Of a DNA stretch of 64,000 nucleotides, positions 17,380 to 26,155 are shown one piece after another. Each line of letters opens with the position of its first letter. Positions within the stretch are counted from its first letter, which is position 1. Source of the stretch: Frankineae bacterium MT45 (GTDB taxonomy: Bacteria; Actinomycetota; Actinomycetes; Mycobacteriales; Jatrophihabitantaceae); assembly GCA_900100325.1 (NCBI GenBank), contig LT629697.1, positions 2,477,423 to 2,541,422 of the forward strand, written 5' to 3'. Under the pieces are notes generated by a model that made no database searches, had not been told where the DNA came from, and saw only the letters and a program-made list of their open reading frames with translations. A program made the translations under genes and the position numbers.

Positions 17380-18462
17380 TCACGACCCGAGCCCGGCGAC
17401 GATGTCGCCGAGGCTGTAGGTGATCGGCTGCTCGAGCTGCTCATACGTGCACGACTCCGGAGTGCGGTCCTCGCGCCAGCGCACGAAGTGGGCGAGGTGG
17501 CGGAACCGCGTCCCCTCCATGTGCTCGTACTTGACCTCGAGTACCCGTTCGGGGCGCAGCGGGACGAAGGAGAGGTCCTTGGTGGCGTTCCATCGGCTGA
17601 CGTTGCCGGGCAGGCGCTGCCCCTGGTGGGCGTCGGCATTCGCCCACTCACTCCAGGGATGAACGTCTTCATCGCCCGGTATCAGTGACTCGAGTTCCGC
17701 CACCAGCTCGCCTCGCCGCTTCGCCGTGAAGGCACCGACGACGCCGACGTGCTGGAGCTTCTGCTCATCGTTGTAGAGCCCGAGTAGCAGCGACCCGACG
17801 AGCGGCTGGGCTTCGGTGGAGGTCTTGTGCCAGCGGAAGCCGGCGAGGACACAGTCAGCGGTGCGCACGTGCTTGATCTTGAACATGACGCGCTTGTCGG
17901 GCTGGTACGTGCCATCCAGCGGCTTGGCCATCACCCCGTCGAGCCCCGCCCCCTCCAGTTCCACGAACCAGCGTTCGGCGACCTCGACGTCGGTGGTCGT
18001 CGGGGTGAGGTGGATCGGCGCCTTCACATCGGCGAGCGCCTGCTCCAGGGCCGCTCGGCGCTCGGCGAAGGGGCGTGCCGTGAAGTCCTCGTCGCCGAGT
18101 GCCAGCAGGTCAAAGGCGATGAAGGAGGCGGGCGTCTTCTCCGACAGCATCGTGACCCGGGAGATCGCCGGGTGGATGCGCTGCTGCAGCGCCTCGAAGT
18201 CCAACCCCTGCTCGGTGGCGATCACGATCTCGCCGTCGAGGACGCAGCGCTCCGGGAGTTCGGCCTTCACCGCCTCGACAAGCTCGGGAAAATACCGAGT
18301 CATCGGCCGCTCATTGCGGCTGCCGAACTCGATGTCGTCTCCGTCGCGGAAGATCAGCGATCGGAACCCGTCCCATTTCGGTTCGTACGACGCACCGGCC
18401 GGAATCGTCGGAACCGACTTGGCCAGCATCGGAGCGACCGGCGGCATCACGGGGAGCTTCAT
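17380..18462 (-). CDS. ligC: ATP-dependent DNA ligase, LigC type
   Basis: Seals nicks by ATP-dependent adenylation. From ATG 18462 it has 360 residues, the size of mycobacterial LigC. Lys29 of EPKWDGFRS is the AMP-accepting lysine; later motifs include VLDGEIV, FDLLAL, DGVMAK and FKIKHVRTADCV, then an OB-fold domain. It carries no polymerase or nuclease domain, unlike LigD. It starts 4 nt after the stop of the RibD-like reductase gene and so shares its transcript. The primase-polymerase 5 kb away is its likely functional partner, judged from mycobacteria. Confidence 0.93.
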   Translation of the reverse strand: MKLPVMPPVAPMLAKSVPTIPAGASYEPKWDGFRSLIFRDGDDIEFGSRNERPMTRYFPELVEAVKAELPERCVLDGEIVIATEQGLDFEALQQRIHPAISRVTMLSEKTPASFIAFDLLALGDEDFTARPFAERRAALEQALADVKAPIHLTPTTTDVEVAERWFVELEGAGLDGVMAKPLDGTYQPDKRVMFKIKHVRTADCVLAGFRWHKTSTEAQPLVGSLLLGLYNDEQKLQHVGVVGAFTAKRRGELVAELESLIPGDEDVHPWSEWANADAHQGQRLPGNVSRWNATKDLSFVPLRPERVLEVKYEHMEGTRFRHLAHFVRWREDRTPESCTYEQLEQPITYSLGDIVAGLGS

Positions 18463-18466
18463 CGGC

Positions 18467-19300
18467 TCAGTCTTCCACTGCACGGCTCGGCTGTGTCTTG
18501 TGCAGCGGCAATGTGCTCTGCGCCGGCTGAGCATTCATCACGAGGTAGCGCAAGAAGAGTGCGCCGTCCTCCTCCAGCAGGCCGCGCAGTGTCAGATCGA
18601 TCCCCTCGGAACCCGGCCACGCGGTACCGGCCGTCATCCGTCCGGCCCCGGGCCCCGCCAGCAGCGGGGAGAGGCTGAGACAGAGTTCGTCCGCCACCCC
18701 GGCCCCGGCCAGGCTGGCGAAGAGCCGCGGCCCGCCCTCGCAGAGGATCCGGGTGTGGCCGCGCTCGATGAGCGCCGCCTTGGCCAGCGCCAGATCCACG
18801 TCGTCGTCACCGCAGTCGACGATCTCCGCACCCTGGCTGAGCCGCTCCCGAAGCTCAGGCGTTCCCCCGGCGGTGCAGGTGAGCAGGATCGGACGCGGCT
18901 GATCGGGCGCCGGGTTGAAGAGGTCGGCGGCTGGGTCGAGGTTCAGCGCGCGGGAGATGATCGCGACCGGCAGTTCGGCCGGCATGTCGTGCTCCACACG
19001 GGCCGCCACCCGGGCCGGCGTGAGGCGAACCGGCCCGTAATTCTCGGCGACGACGGTGCCGGCGCCGGCTAGCACCACGTCGGCGAGATCCCGCAGCGCG
19101 GCGAAGACCTTGTTGTCGCCGGGCGTCTGCAGTCCGCGGGAGAGGCCGCCGGCGGTGATGGCGCCGTCAGCACTGGAGACGAAGTTCACCCGCAGGCCGC
19201 CCGAATCGAGCCAGTCCTCGGCGTAGAAGGCATGCAGGTCGAAGGCATGACGGTCGACGGAGACGACGGCGGCGCTGCCCGGGCTGATTAGTTCGCGCAT
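18467..19300 (-). CDS. Pyrimidine reductase family protein (RibD C-terminal domain)
   Basis: A 277-residue stand-alone RibD-C / dihydrofolate-reductase-like NADPH reductase. NFVSSADGAI near the N terminus and DVVLAGAGTVVAENYGPVRL are family hallmarks, with CEGGPRLFASLAGAGVADEL in the C-terminal half. It lacks the RibD deaminase domain. In many actinobacteria this gene is divergent from zapE, exactly as here. It might supply the reductase step of riboflavin synthesis or act on another pyrimidine; no other rib gene is present. The downstream ligase gene follows after 4 nt. Confidence 0.85.
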   Translation of the reverse strand: MRELISPGSAAVVSVDRHAFDLHAFYAEDWLDSGGLRVNFVSSADGAITAGGLSRGLQTPGDNKVFAALRDLADVVLAGAGTVVAENYGPVRLTPARVAARVEHDMPAELPVAIISRALNLDPAADLFNPAPDQPRPILLTCTAGGTPELRERLSQGAEIVDCGDDDVDLALAKAALIERGHTRILCEGGPRLFASLAGAGVADELCLSLSPLLAGPGAGRMTAGTAWPGSEGIDLTLRGLLEEDGALFLRYLVMNAQPAQSTLPLHKTQPSRAVED

Positions 19301-19350
19301 GGTTTATCTCACCATTCGTCGCCCAGCCGCCGGACCCCGGCCGCTCCGGA

Positions 19351-19356
19351 TAGGCT
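19351..19356 (+). promoter_or_regulatory. Leaderless-type -10 hexamer for zapE
   Basis: TAGGCT ends 8 nt before GTG 19365. This favours that GTG over the ATG at 19299, which would overlap the start of the divergent reductase gene. Confidence 0.6.
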
Positions 19357-19364
19357 CCCTAGCT

Positions 19365-20384
19365 GTGTCTACCGCTGTGCCCACGCGGCTCATCGACCGC
19401 GTCCCGGTGGTATCTCGGGCCGAGCTGCTCGGCTCACTCGTCCCGCCGCCGCTCTTCTCCGACGTCAGCTTCGACACCTACCGCCCCGACCCAAGCGAAC
19501 CGACGCAGGCCGCCGCCGTTGACTCTCTGCGGGGCTTCGCCGAGCGGATTGCCCACCCGCCCCGCACCGGCGGCCGCTTCCGCCGATCCCAGACTCCGGT
19601 CTATCCGGGCGGCGTCTATCTCGACGGTGGCTTCGGCGTCGGCAAGACCCACCTGCTCGCGTCACTGTGGCACGCGGTACCAGGGCCGAAGGCATACGCC
19701 ACCTTCGTCGAGCTAACCCAACTAGCCGGAGTCCTCGGCTTCGCCGACCTGGTTGACGCCCTCGGCCAAATGCGGCTACTGGCGATCGACGAGTTCGAAC
19801 TCGACGATCCGGGTGACACCGTCCTCGTCTCGACGCTGCTGGCTCGTCTGAGCGAACGCGGGGTGGCGCTGGCCGCGACGTCGAACACGCTCCCCGATCG
19901 CCTCGGGGAGGAGCGCTTCGCGACCGACGACTTCCTGCGCGAGATCCAGGCCCTGGCCGCCCGCTTCACCCCGATCCGGGTCGACGGCCCCGACTACCGG
20001 CACCGCGGCCTGCCGGAGCCGCCACCCCCGCTCACCGACGCCGCGGTGACGAGGCGAGCCGAGGAGATCCCGGGCGCGAGCCTGGACAACTTCACCGATC
20101 TCGCCCACCACCTGGCCACCCTCCACCCATCCCGCTACGGCGCGCTCGTCGACGGTGTGTCGACGGTCTGCCTCTGGGACGTGCGGACGGCCGCCGACCA
20201 GAACGTGGCCCTGCGGCTCGTCGTGCTGGCCGACCGCCTCTACGACCGGCAGATTCCGCTGCTGACCTCCGGAGTCCCGCTGACTGAGCTCTTCGACGCA
20301 CAGATGCTCGCCGGTGGCTACCGTAAGAAGTACCGGCGGGCGATCAGCCGGCTGATTGCGTTGAATCGGATGGGAGCTGGCTGA
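19365..20384 (+). CDS. zapE: ZapE/AFG1-like AAA-type ATPase
   Basis: P-loop ATPase of the AFG1 family; in E. coli the homologue ZapE associates with the FtsZ ring. It has 339 residues from GTG 19365. Walker A GGFGVGKTHL at about 88-97 and Walker B LLAIDEFELDDP are intact, followed by the sensor-like AATSNTLPD. The C-terminal YRKKYRRAISRL motif is typical of actinobacterial members. The start is chosen from the upstream TAGGCT hexamer and the absence of family similarity before it. Its stop overlaps the start of the next gene (ATGA), so the two are translationally coupled. Confidence 0.9.
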   Translation: MSTAVPTRLIDRVPVVSRAELLGSLVPPPLFSDVSFDTYRPDPSEPTQAAAVDSLRGFAERIAHPPRTGGRFRRSQTPVYPGGVYLDGGFGVGKTHLLASLWHAVPGPKAYATFVELTQLAGVLGFADLVDALGQMRLLAIDEFELDDPGDTVLVSTLLARLSERGVALAATSNTLPDRLGEERFATDDFLREIQALAARFTPIRVDGPDYRHRGLPEPPPPLTDAAVTRRAEEIPGASLDNFTDLAHHLATLHPSRYGALVDGVSTVCLWDVRTAADQNVALRLVVLADRLYDRQIPLLTSGVPLTELFDAQMLAGGYRKKYRRAISRLIALNRMGAG

Positions 20385-21094
20385 TGTCCTGGGTGGGGCG
20401 AGCGACGGGTAAGGCGGCGCGCAGCGTACCGGTCCCGAACGCCGTCTCGCAGACCCTGGACGCGACCCTGGACCGGGCGATCGCTGTTCAGACACCCACC
20501 ATCGTGGCCCACCTCGACCGCCTGGCCCGCCGCTACCCCTACGCAACCCAGGGCGAACTGCTGGTCCTCCTGGAGCGGCGCTACCTCACCTTCGTCAGCA
20601 GCATCGGAGCCGCAGCCGGCGGGGTGGCGGCTATCCCCGGAGCGGGCGTAGTCACCACGATGACTTCGGCCAGCGTCGAGATCGCTGCCTTCATCGAAGC
20701 AACTGCGCTCTACACACTTTCGGTCGCGCACCTGCACGGCGTCCCGACCGACGACCCGGTCTACCGCCGTTCACTGGTGCTCGGCGTGCTCCTCGGCAAG
20801 ACCGGGGTCGACATCGTCGAACAGGTGACTGGGACCCGGTCGCGCTGGGCCGAGGTGCTGTCACGGCGAGGTTCGCAGGAGCGCCTCGGCGGCCTGAACA
20901 GCCAGCTGGCTCGTCACGTGATGGCCCGGGTCGGCGCCGGGCAGGGCGCTCTGCTGCTGGGCCGGGCCCTCCCACTCGGGGTGGGGGTGGCCATCGGCGC
21001 CTCGGGCAACGCGGCGCTGGGACGGGCGGCGATCCGATCGACCCGTGCGGCGTTCGGACCGCCACTGCTGCCCAGCGCGCCATCGCGTCGCTAG
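20384..21094 (+). CDS. Unknown protein with a hydrophobic core, possibly EcsC-like
   Basis: A 236-residue protein I do not recognise with certainty. Residues 68-120 form two hydrophobic, Gly/Ala-rich stretches around GAAAGGVAAIPGAGVV and IAAFIEATALYTLSVAHLHG, followed by LVLGVLLGKTG; the pattern is reminiscent of EcsC-family proteins. The C-terminal part has another Gly/Ala-rich segment. It is translationally coupled to zapE by a 4-nt overlap, which points to a shared membrane-associated role. Its last 4 nt overlap the convergent treZ stop. Confidence 0.7.
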   Translation: MSWVGRATGKAARSVPVPNAVSQTLDATLDRAIAVQTPTIVAHLDRLARRYPYATQGELLVLLERRYLTFVSSIGAAAGGVAAIPGAGVVTTMTSASVEIAAFIEATALYTLSVAHLHGVPTDDPVYRRSLVLGVLLGKTGVDIVEQVTGTRSRWAEVLSRRGSQERLGGLNSQLARHVMARVGAGQGALLLGRALPLGVGVAIGASGNAALGRAAIRSTRAAFGPPLLPSAPSRR

Positions 21095-22851
21095 AGCCGC
21101 ACGATGGCCGACGACTCCGCTCCGAGGCTGATTCGCCCCGAGAGCGATGAGCACTCGCCGGTGCTGAGGAGCACTTCGGCCGCGCTCAGATCGAAGTCGT
21201 GGGCCACGTCGTCGAGGTTCACCAGCACCCGCAGGCCGCCGCGATGCACCACCAGGCAACTGCGCTCCTCGTCCAGGTCGACCTCGACCAGGTCCAGCCG
21301 CGGGTCGGTGAGGTCGGCGTTCTCGCGGCGCAGGGCGATCAACCGGCGGTACAGCTCCAGCATCTGGCGGTGCTCACCGCGCTCCGGCTCGCTCCAGTCG
21401 AGCACCGCCTCCCGGTACGCCGCCGGGTCCTGCGGGTCGATCATCTGCGAGGTGTCCCAGCCGTGGTCGGCGAACTCGGCCAGCCGCCCCGCCCCGGTGG
21501 CCTCGGCCAGCTCCGGCTCGGGGTGCGAGGTGAAGAACGGCCAGCGGGTTGCCGCGCGCCACTCCTCACCCATCCAGAGCATCGGGGTGAAGGGCGAGGT
21601 CAGCAGCAGCACCGCGCCGATCTCCAGGCGGCCGGTGGAGGTGATCTCCGGCAGCCGGTCACCGACGGCCCGGTTGCCGATCTGGTCATGGTTCTGCAGG
21701 CAGACCACGAAGCGGTACCCCGGGGTCGTCGCCCGATCCACCGGCGCTCCGTGCCGGCGTCCGCGGAAGGTCGAGTACGTCCCGTCATGGAAGAACGCCG
21801 ACGTGAGCACCTTGCGCAACCCGGCGAATGTTCCGAAGTCGTCGTAGTAGCCCTGCCGTTCGCCGGTGAGCAGCGCGTGCAGCGAATGGTGCACGTCGTC
21901 GTCCCACTGTGCGGTGAGGCCGTGCCCGCCACTCTCGCGGGAGGTGATCATCACCGGATCGTTCAGGTCGGACTCGGCGATCAGCGAGAGCGGCCGGCGC
22001 AGAGCCGCACTGAGCGCATCCACCTCGGTGGCCAGCTGGGTGAGGAGGTGTGGGGTGCTCGAGTCGACCAGCGCGTGCACCGCATCCAGCCGGAGGCCGT
22101 CGACGTGAAAGTCGCGAAGCCACATCAGGGCGTTGTCGATGATGAAGCGGCGCACCGCCTCGACCTCGAGGTTCACCAGGTCGCCCCAGGTATTGCGCCC
22201 GGACTTGAGGTAGGGGCCGAACTTCGGTAGGTAGTTGCCGCTCGGGCCGAGGTGGTTGTAGACGACGTCGAGAACGACGGCCAGACCGCGCTGGTGGGCG
22301 GCGTCGACGAAACGCTTGAGACCGTCCGGGCCGCCGTAGGACTCATGCACGGCATACCAGTCGACGCCGTCGTAGCCCCAGTTCCAGATACCGTTGAAGG
22401 CGTTCACCGGCAGCAGCTCGACGTGCGAAATACCCAAGTCGACAAGGTGATCCAGCTTCTCGATCGCCGAGTCGAAGGTGGCGCCCGGGGTGAACGTGCC
22501 GATGTGCAGTTCGTACATCACCGCACCCGGCAGCACCCGGCCGTTCCAGTCCGAGTCGCTCCAGGCGAAGGAGTCGCCGTCGTAGACGCGACTGGCCCCG
22601 TGCACGCCGGCCGGCTGCCACCGCGAGCGCGGGTCGGGTAGTTCCTCTTCGGAGTCGTCGAGGAGAAAGACATAGTCGGTGCCGGCAGTCAGCTGAGGCC
22701 CGTCGGCGTCGGCGTCGAGCCGCCACCATTCGCCGTCCGTGGTGACCAGCTCCGTATCACCGGCGCTGGTCCGGAGCCGGACACGCCCTGCCTTCGGCGC
22801 CCAGACGGAGATCTCCTGCCCGGCGCCGATGCCTGCCCGCTTATCCACCAC
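21091..22851 (-). CDS. treZ: Malto-oligosyltrehalose trehalohydrolase
   Basis: Cleaves trehalose from the reducing end of maltooligosyltrehalose made by TreY. It has 586 residues. An N-terminal CBM48-like beta domain (about 8-95) contains ISVWAPKAGRVRL; the GH13 barrel follows, with VDWYAVHESYGGPDGL, the nucleophile region DGLRLDAVHAL, the acid/base LIAESDLND and QNHDQIGNR. It is split from glgX and treY by ppk2 on the opposite strand, so it needs its own promoter. The 114-bp gap upstream, shared with ppk2, is its only candidate control region. Confidence 0.94.
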   Translation of the reverse strand: MVDKRAGIGAGQEISVWAPKAGRVRLRTSAGDTELVTTDGEWWRLDADADGPQLTAGTDYVFLLDDSEEELPDPRSRWQPAGVHGASRVYDGDSFAWSDSDWNGRVLPGAVMYELHIGTFTPGATFDSAIEKLDHLVDLGISHVELLPVNAFNGIWNWGYDGVDWYAVHESYGGPDGLKRFVDAAHQRGLAVVLDVVYNHLGPSGNYLPKFGPYLKSGRNTWGDLVNLEVEAVRRFIIDNALMWLRDFHVDGLRLDAVHALVDSSTPHLLTQLATEVDALSAALRRPLSLIAESDLNDPVMITSRESGGHGLTAQWDDDVHHSLHALLTGERQGYYDDFGTFAGLRKVLTSAFFHDGTYSTFRGRRHGAPVDRATTPGYRFVVCLQNHDQIGNRAVGDRLPEITSTGRLEIGAVLLLTSPFTPMLWMGEEWRAATRWPFFTSHPEPELAEATGAGRLAEFADHGWDTSQMIDPQDPAAYREAVLDWSEPERGEHRQMLELYRRLIALRRENADLTDPRLDLVEVDLDEERSCLVVHRGGLRVLVNLDDVAHDFDLSAAEVLLSTGECSSLSGRISLGAESSAIVRL

Positions 22852-22953
22852 GCGTGTCTACCCTTCGAGGTTGTGCTCCAAACCCGTGCCCGCATCACGA
22901 GGTCACTGCCAATTGCAGACCTTAACTGCCCCCGAATTCGAGGTGCCGGCGGA

Positions 22954-22959
22954 TAAGCT
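22954..22959 (+). promoter_or_regulatory. Leaderless-type -10 hexamer for ppk2
   Basis: TAAGCT ends 6 nt before ATG 22966 and no ribosome binding site is present in between. Confidence 0.55.
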
Positions 22960-22965
22960 GCTGCA

Positions 22966-23805
22966 ATGAGCCACCGTCCGCAGTCACTACGCTCCGCGCT
23001 CGCCGTCGCTCCCGGCACAGTCAACCTTGCTGGGTACGACTCAAGTGCCACGCCGCTCGCCCCGGGAAAGAAGAAGGCCACGGTGGCCGCTTCGGCGCGG
23101 CACGCGGGTGCGCTCGGAGAACTGCAGGAGCGTCTCTTCGCCGAACGCAGCCGGAGCCTCCTGCTGGTCCTGCAAGGCATCGATACTGCCGGAAAAGGTG
23201 GGGTCATCTCGCACGTAGTCGGGCTACTTGGTCCGGAGGGCACCACCGTCACCGCGTTCAAGAAGCCAACCCCGGAGGAGGCGGCGCATCATTTCCTCTG
23301 GAGAATCCGCCGCGCGCTCCCAGAGCGGGGAATGGTCGCCGCCTTCGACCGCTCGCACTACGAGGACGTCATCGTGACCCGTGTCCACGAGACGATCCCG
23401 CAGGCCGAATGGGCGCGTCGCTATGAGGAGATCAACGCCTTCGAGTCGGCCCTCAGCGACTCCGGCACGGTGGTCGTCAAGTGCTTCCTGAACATCTCCT
23501 ACGCGACCCAGCGGGAGCGACAGCTGGCCCGCCTCGACGATCCGACCAAGCGGTGGAAGTTCCAGGAGCACGACATCGACGAGCGCGCGTACTGGAGTGA
23601 CTACCAGGTCGCGTACACGGCGATGATCCAGAACTGCTCGACCGAGGTCGCGCCCTGGTACATCGTGCCGAGCGACCACAAGTGGTACCGCAACTGGGCG
23701 GTCGGAGAGATCCTGCAGGAGACGCTGACCGAGATGGACCCGCAGTACCCCAAGCGTGACCTCGACCTGCCGCGTCTGCGCCGCCGCCTCGCGCCGCCCT
23801 ACTGA
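22966..23805 (+). CDS. ppk2: Polyphosphate kinase 2 family protein
   Basis: PPK2-family phosphotransferase that uses polyphosphate to phosphorylate nucleoside mono- or diphosphates. It has 279 residues. The P-loop variant GIDTAGKGG is at 71-79 and the Walker-B-like AAFDRSHYEDV at 125-135; a lid region with KRWKFQEHDIDERAYW follows and the C terminus has IVPSDHKWYRNW. The size corresponds to a single-domain PPK2; the class (NDP- or NMP-preferring) cannot be assigned by eye. The gene lies between treY and treZ on the opposite strand. Confidence 0.92.
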   Translation: MSHRPQSLRSALAVAPGTVNLAGYDSSATPLAPGKKKATVAASARHAGALGELQERLFAERSRSLLLVLQGIDTAGKGGVISHVVGLLGPEGTTVTAFKKPTPEEAAHHFLWRIRRALPERGMVAAFDRSHYEDVIVTRVHETIPQAEWARRYEEINAFESALSDSGTVVVKCFLNISYATQRERQLARLDDPTKRWKFQEHDIDERAYWSDYQVAYTAMIQNCSTEVAPWYIVPSDHKWYRNWAVGEILQETLTEMDPQYPKRDLDLPRLRRRLAPPY

Positions 23806-23845
23806 GACCCGATTTGGCCCTGACGCCCGCCACGCCAGCGGCGGG

Positions 23846-26149
23846 CTACTGCGGAACCAGCAATGCCACCGGCAGCCGGTCGAGCAGGCCGGAGAGCGCG
23901 ACCGTGCCCGAGACGCTGCGTCCGGTGAAGGCGTCGCGGTAGCTGCCGTCGAGTCGGATCGCCGCCTCTCCCCACCCGCCGCGACGGGCCAGCGCGGCTG
24001 GCAGCCTGGTGGCCAGGGTGATCGCGCCGCCGCGATCGAAGCCGACCAGATGCTCGCCGGCATCACCATCGGCGGTGACGGGTGTGTATCGGTTGAAGAG
24101 TTCGGGTCGCTCCCGGCGGGCGGCCAGAGTGCGCGACACCACCAGCAGTTTGGCCGCACCCGACTCGTCGACCGTCACCTCGCCGTCGCGCGACTGCTCG
24201 AGGAGGTGCCGGCGCAGCTCGAAGTCCACCGCGCGCCGGTTGTCCGGGTCGACCAGGCTGTCCTCCCAGAGCTCGGTGCCCTGGTACACGTCGGGGATGC
24301 CGGGCATGGTCAGCTGGATCAACTTCTGGGAGAGCGAATTGCTCCAGCCGTACGGTGTGATCGCCGCGACGAGCTCAGCCAACGGCCCGTGCACCTCGGG
24401 GCGGTCGTAGGCTGCGTCGACGGCGGCGTGCACGCACCCCTCGAAGTGTTCGTCCGGGTCGGCCCATCCGGTGCCGTCGGCGGCCTCCCGCATCGCCTTC
24501 TCGGCATAGGCGTGCATGCGGGCCCGGTCGATGAAGCCGACCCCGGCGAAGGTCTGCCAGAGCAGATAGCCGAATGAATTGTTGGGGATCGGCGCCACCG
24601 CCAGCAGTTGGCGCACCGTCGAAGTCCACTGATCGCCGAATTCGGCCAGGGCGAAGAGCCGGGCCCGGACGTCCTCACCGCGCTTGGTGTCGTGGGTCGA
24701 GAGGGTTGTCATAGCCGCCCCGGCCACCCGCTGCCGTACCTGCTGGGCCGCGTGAAACTCTGCGATCGAGGTGCCGAACTGGGCCGGGTTGCCGCCGACC
24801 TCGTTCAAGGCAACGAAGCGGTTGTAGCGGTAGTAGGCGGTGTCCTCGACGCCCTTGGCCATGATCGCGCCGGAGGTCTGCTGGAACCGGGCACAGAGCT
24901 CGTCCTGGGGATCGCTGAGCCGGGGCAGGAGATCGCTGATCGTGGCGGCCAGGTCAGGCCGGGCCGAGGTGGCTCGTGCGATCGCCTCGTCCAGGTAGGG
25001 GCGGCCGTCGGGTAGGTAGGAGCGGTACACCGGAAACGCGATGAGCAGTTCGGCCAGGGCGGCTCGGGCATTCTCGACCGACGGCACTAGACGGGCCAGG
25101 CGGGAGACCTCGGCCTGCAGGATCGTCTCGACCGCGGTGCGCTTCCCCTTGGCCACATGGCCGTGAAAATCGAGGAAATCACCGCTGACTTCACGGTAAA
25201 GCGAGTCGAAGAGGGGCTCGGTGGCCGGGTCGAGGAGGGTGTTGCTCACCTCGGTCAGCGCGTCGTACCCGGTGGTGCCGGCCACCGGCCAGCTCGGTGG
25301 TAGTTCTTCGCCCGGCTCGAGAATCTTCTCGACCGTGATCCAGCAGTCACCCGTCTTGGCCCGCAGCCGTTCGAGGTACCCGGCCGGGTCGGCGAGACCG
25401 TCCGGATGGTCCAGCCTGATCCCGGCGATTCCGTCGCGCCGTACCCATTCGAGGACCCGAGCATGGGTGGCGTCGAAGACGGCCTCATCTTCAACTCGGA
25501 GGCCGGCCAGGGTGGTCACCGCGAAGAATCGGCGATAGTTCTGATCGGTCTGCTCGAGGTGGTAACTGACGAGCTGGTAATGCTGACGGTCGTGCACCTC
25601 GGCCGCGGTGTCGCCCTCCTGCCGGCTACCCGGCGCGATCGGGTAGCGATGCTCGAAGTAGTGCAGTTCGTCGCCGATGACGGTGAGGTCAGTCGCCGCA
25701 TCGAAGTCGTCTCCCAGCACCGGGATCAGCAGCCGTCCCCGGCTCCACTCGATGTCGAACCAGCGCGCGTAGGGCGAATCGGAGCCGAGACGGAGCACGT
25801 CCCACCACGCCGCGTTCTGGCTCGGATCGGCGACTCCGGCGTGGTTGGGCACGATGTCGACGACGACACCCCGCCCCGCTCGCTTCGCCGCGCCGATGAA
25901 GCGCTGCCATCCGGCTTCGCCGCCCCGCGCCGGATCGATGACGGAGTGGTCGACGACGTCGTAGCCGTGGTCAGACCCCTCGGAGGAGCGCAGGATCGGC
26001 GAGAGGTAGGCCGCATCCGCGCCGAGTGCGTCCAGATAGGAGACGAGTGCGGCGGCAGAATCTAGCGTGAAACTAGGGCGAATCTGCAAGCGGTAAGTGC
26101 TGGTCGGATCGCTGTGCGAAGCGGCGACGCGGCTCGAGGTGCTCGTCAT
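23846..26149 (-). CDS. treY: Malto-oligosyltrehalose synthase
   Basis: Rearranges the terminal alpha-1,4 bond of a maltodextrin into an alpha-1,1 trehalose linkage. At 767 residues it has the family length. It opens with TYRLQIRPSFTLDSAAALV; the GH13 barrel carries VVDIVPNHAG, GIRLDHPDGLADP (nucleophile), TVEKILEPGE (acid/base) and LSTHDTKRGEDVRAR. The product is used by TreZ. It starts 6 nt after the glgX stop with a GGAG site just upstream, so glgX and treY form one operon. The gap to convergent ppk2 (23806-23845) is 40 bp. Confidence 0.95.
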   Translation of the reverse strand: MTSTSSRVAASHSDPTSTYRLQIRPSFTLDSAAALVSYLDALGADAAYLSPILRSSEGSDHGYDVVDHSVIDPARGGEAGWQRFIGAAKRAGRGVVVDIVPNHAGVADPSQNAAWWDVLRLGSDSPYARWFDIEWSRGRLLIPVLGDDFDAATDLTVIGDELHYFEHRYPIAPGSRQEGDTAAEVHDRQHYQLVSYHLEQTDQNYRRFFAVTTLAGLRVEDEAVFDATHARVLEWVRRDGIAGIRLDHPDGLADPAGYLERLRAKTGDCWITVEKILEPGEELPPSWPVAGTTGYDALTEVSNTLLDPATEPLFDSLYREVSGDFLDFHGHVAKGKRTAVETILQAEVSRLARLVPSVENARAALAELLIAFPVYRSYLPDGRPYLDEAIARATSARPDLAATISDLLPRLSDPQDELCARFQQTSGAIMAKGVEDTAYYRYNRFVALNEVGGNPAQFGTSIAEFHAAQQVRQRVAGAAMTTLSTHDTKRGEDVRARLFALAEFGDQWTSTVRQLLAVAPIPNNSFGYLLWQTFAGVGFIDRARMHAYAEKAMREAADGTGWADPDEHFEGCVHAAVDAAYDRPEVHGPLAELVAAITPYGWSNSLSQKLIQLTMPGIPDVYQGTELWEDSLVDPDNRRAVDFELRRHLLEQSRDGEVTVDESGAAKLLVVSRTLAARRERPELFNRYTPVTADGDAGEHLVGFDRGGAITLATRLPAALARRGGWGEAAIRLDGSYRDAFTGRSVSGTVALSGLLDRLPVALLVPQ

Positions 26150-26155
26150 CGTCTC

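Noticed and set aside
24608-26065. Long plus-strand frames antisense to treY, and similar ones opposite glgX, pgk, gap, rnd and uvrA
   Set aside because: In DNA this GC-rich the reverse frames of real genes stay open; these have no ribosome binding site, no motif, and Arg/Pro/Ser-rich composition.
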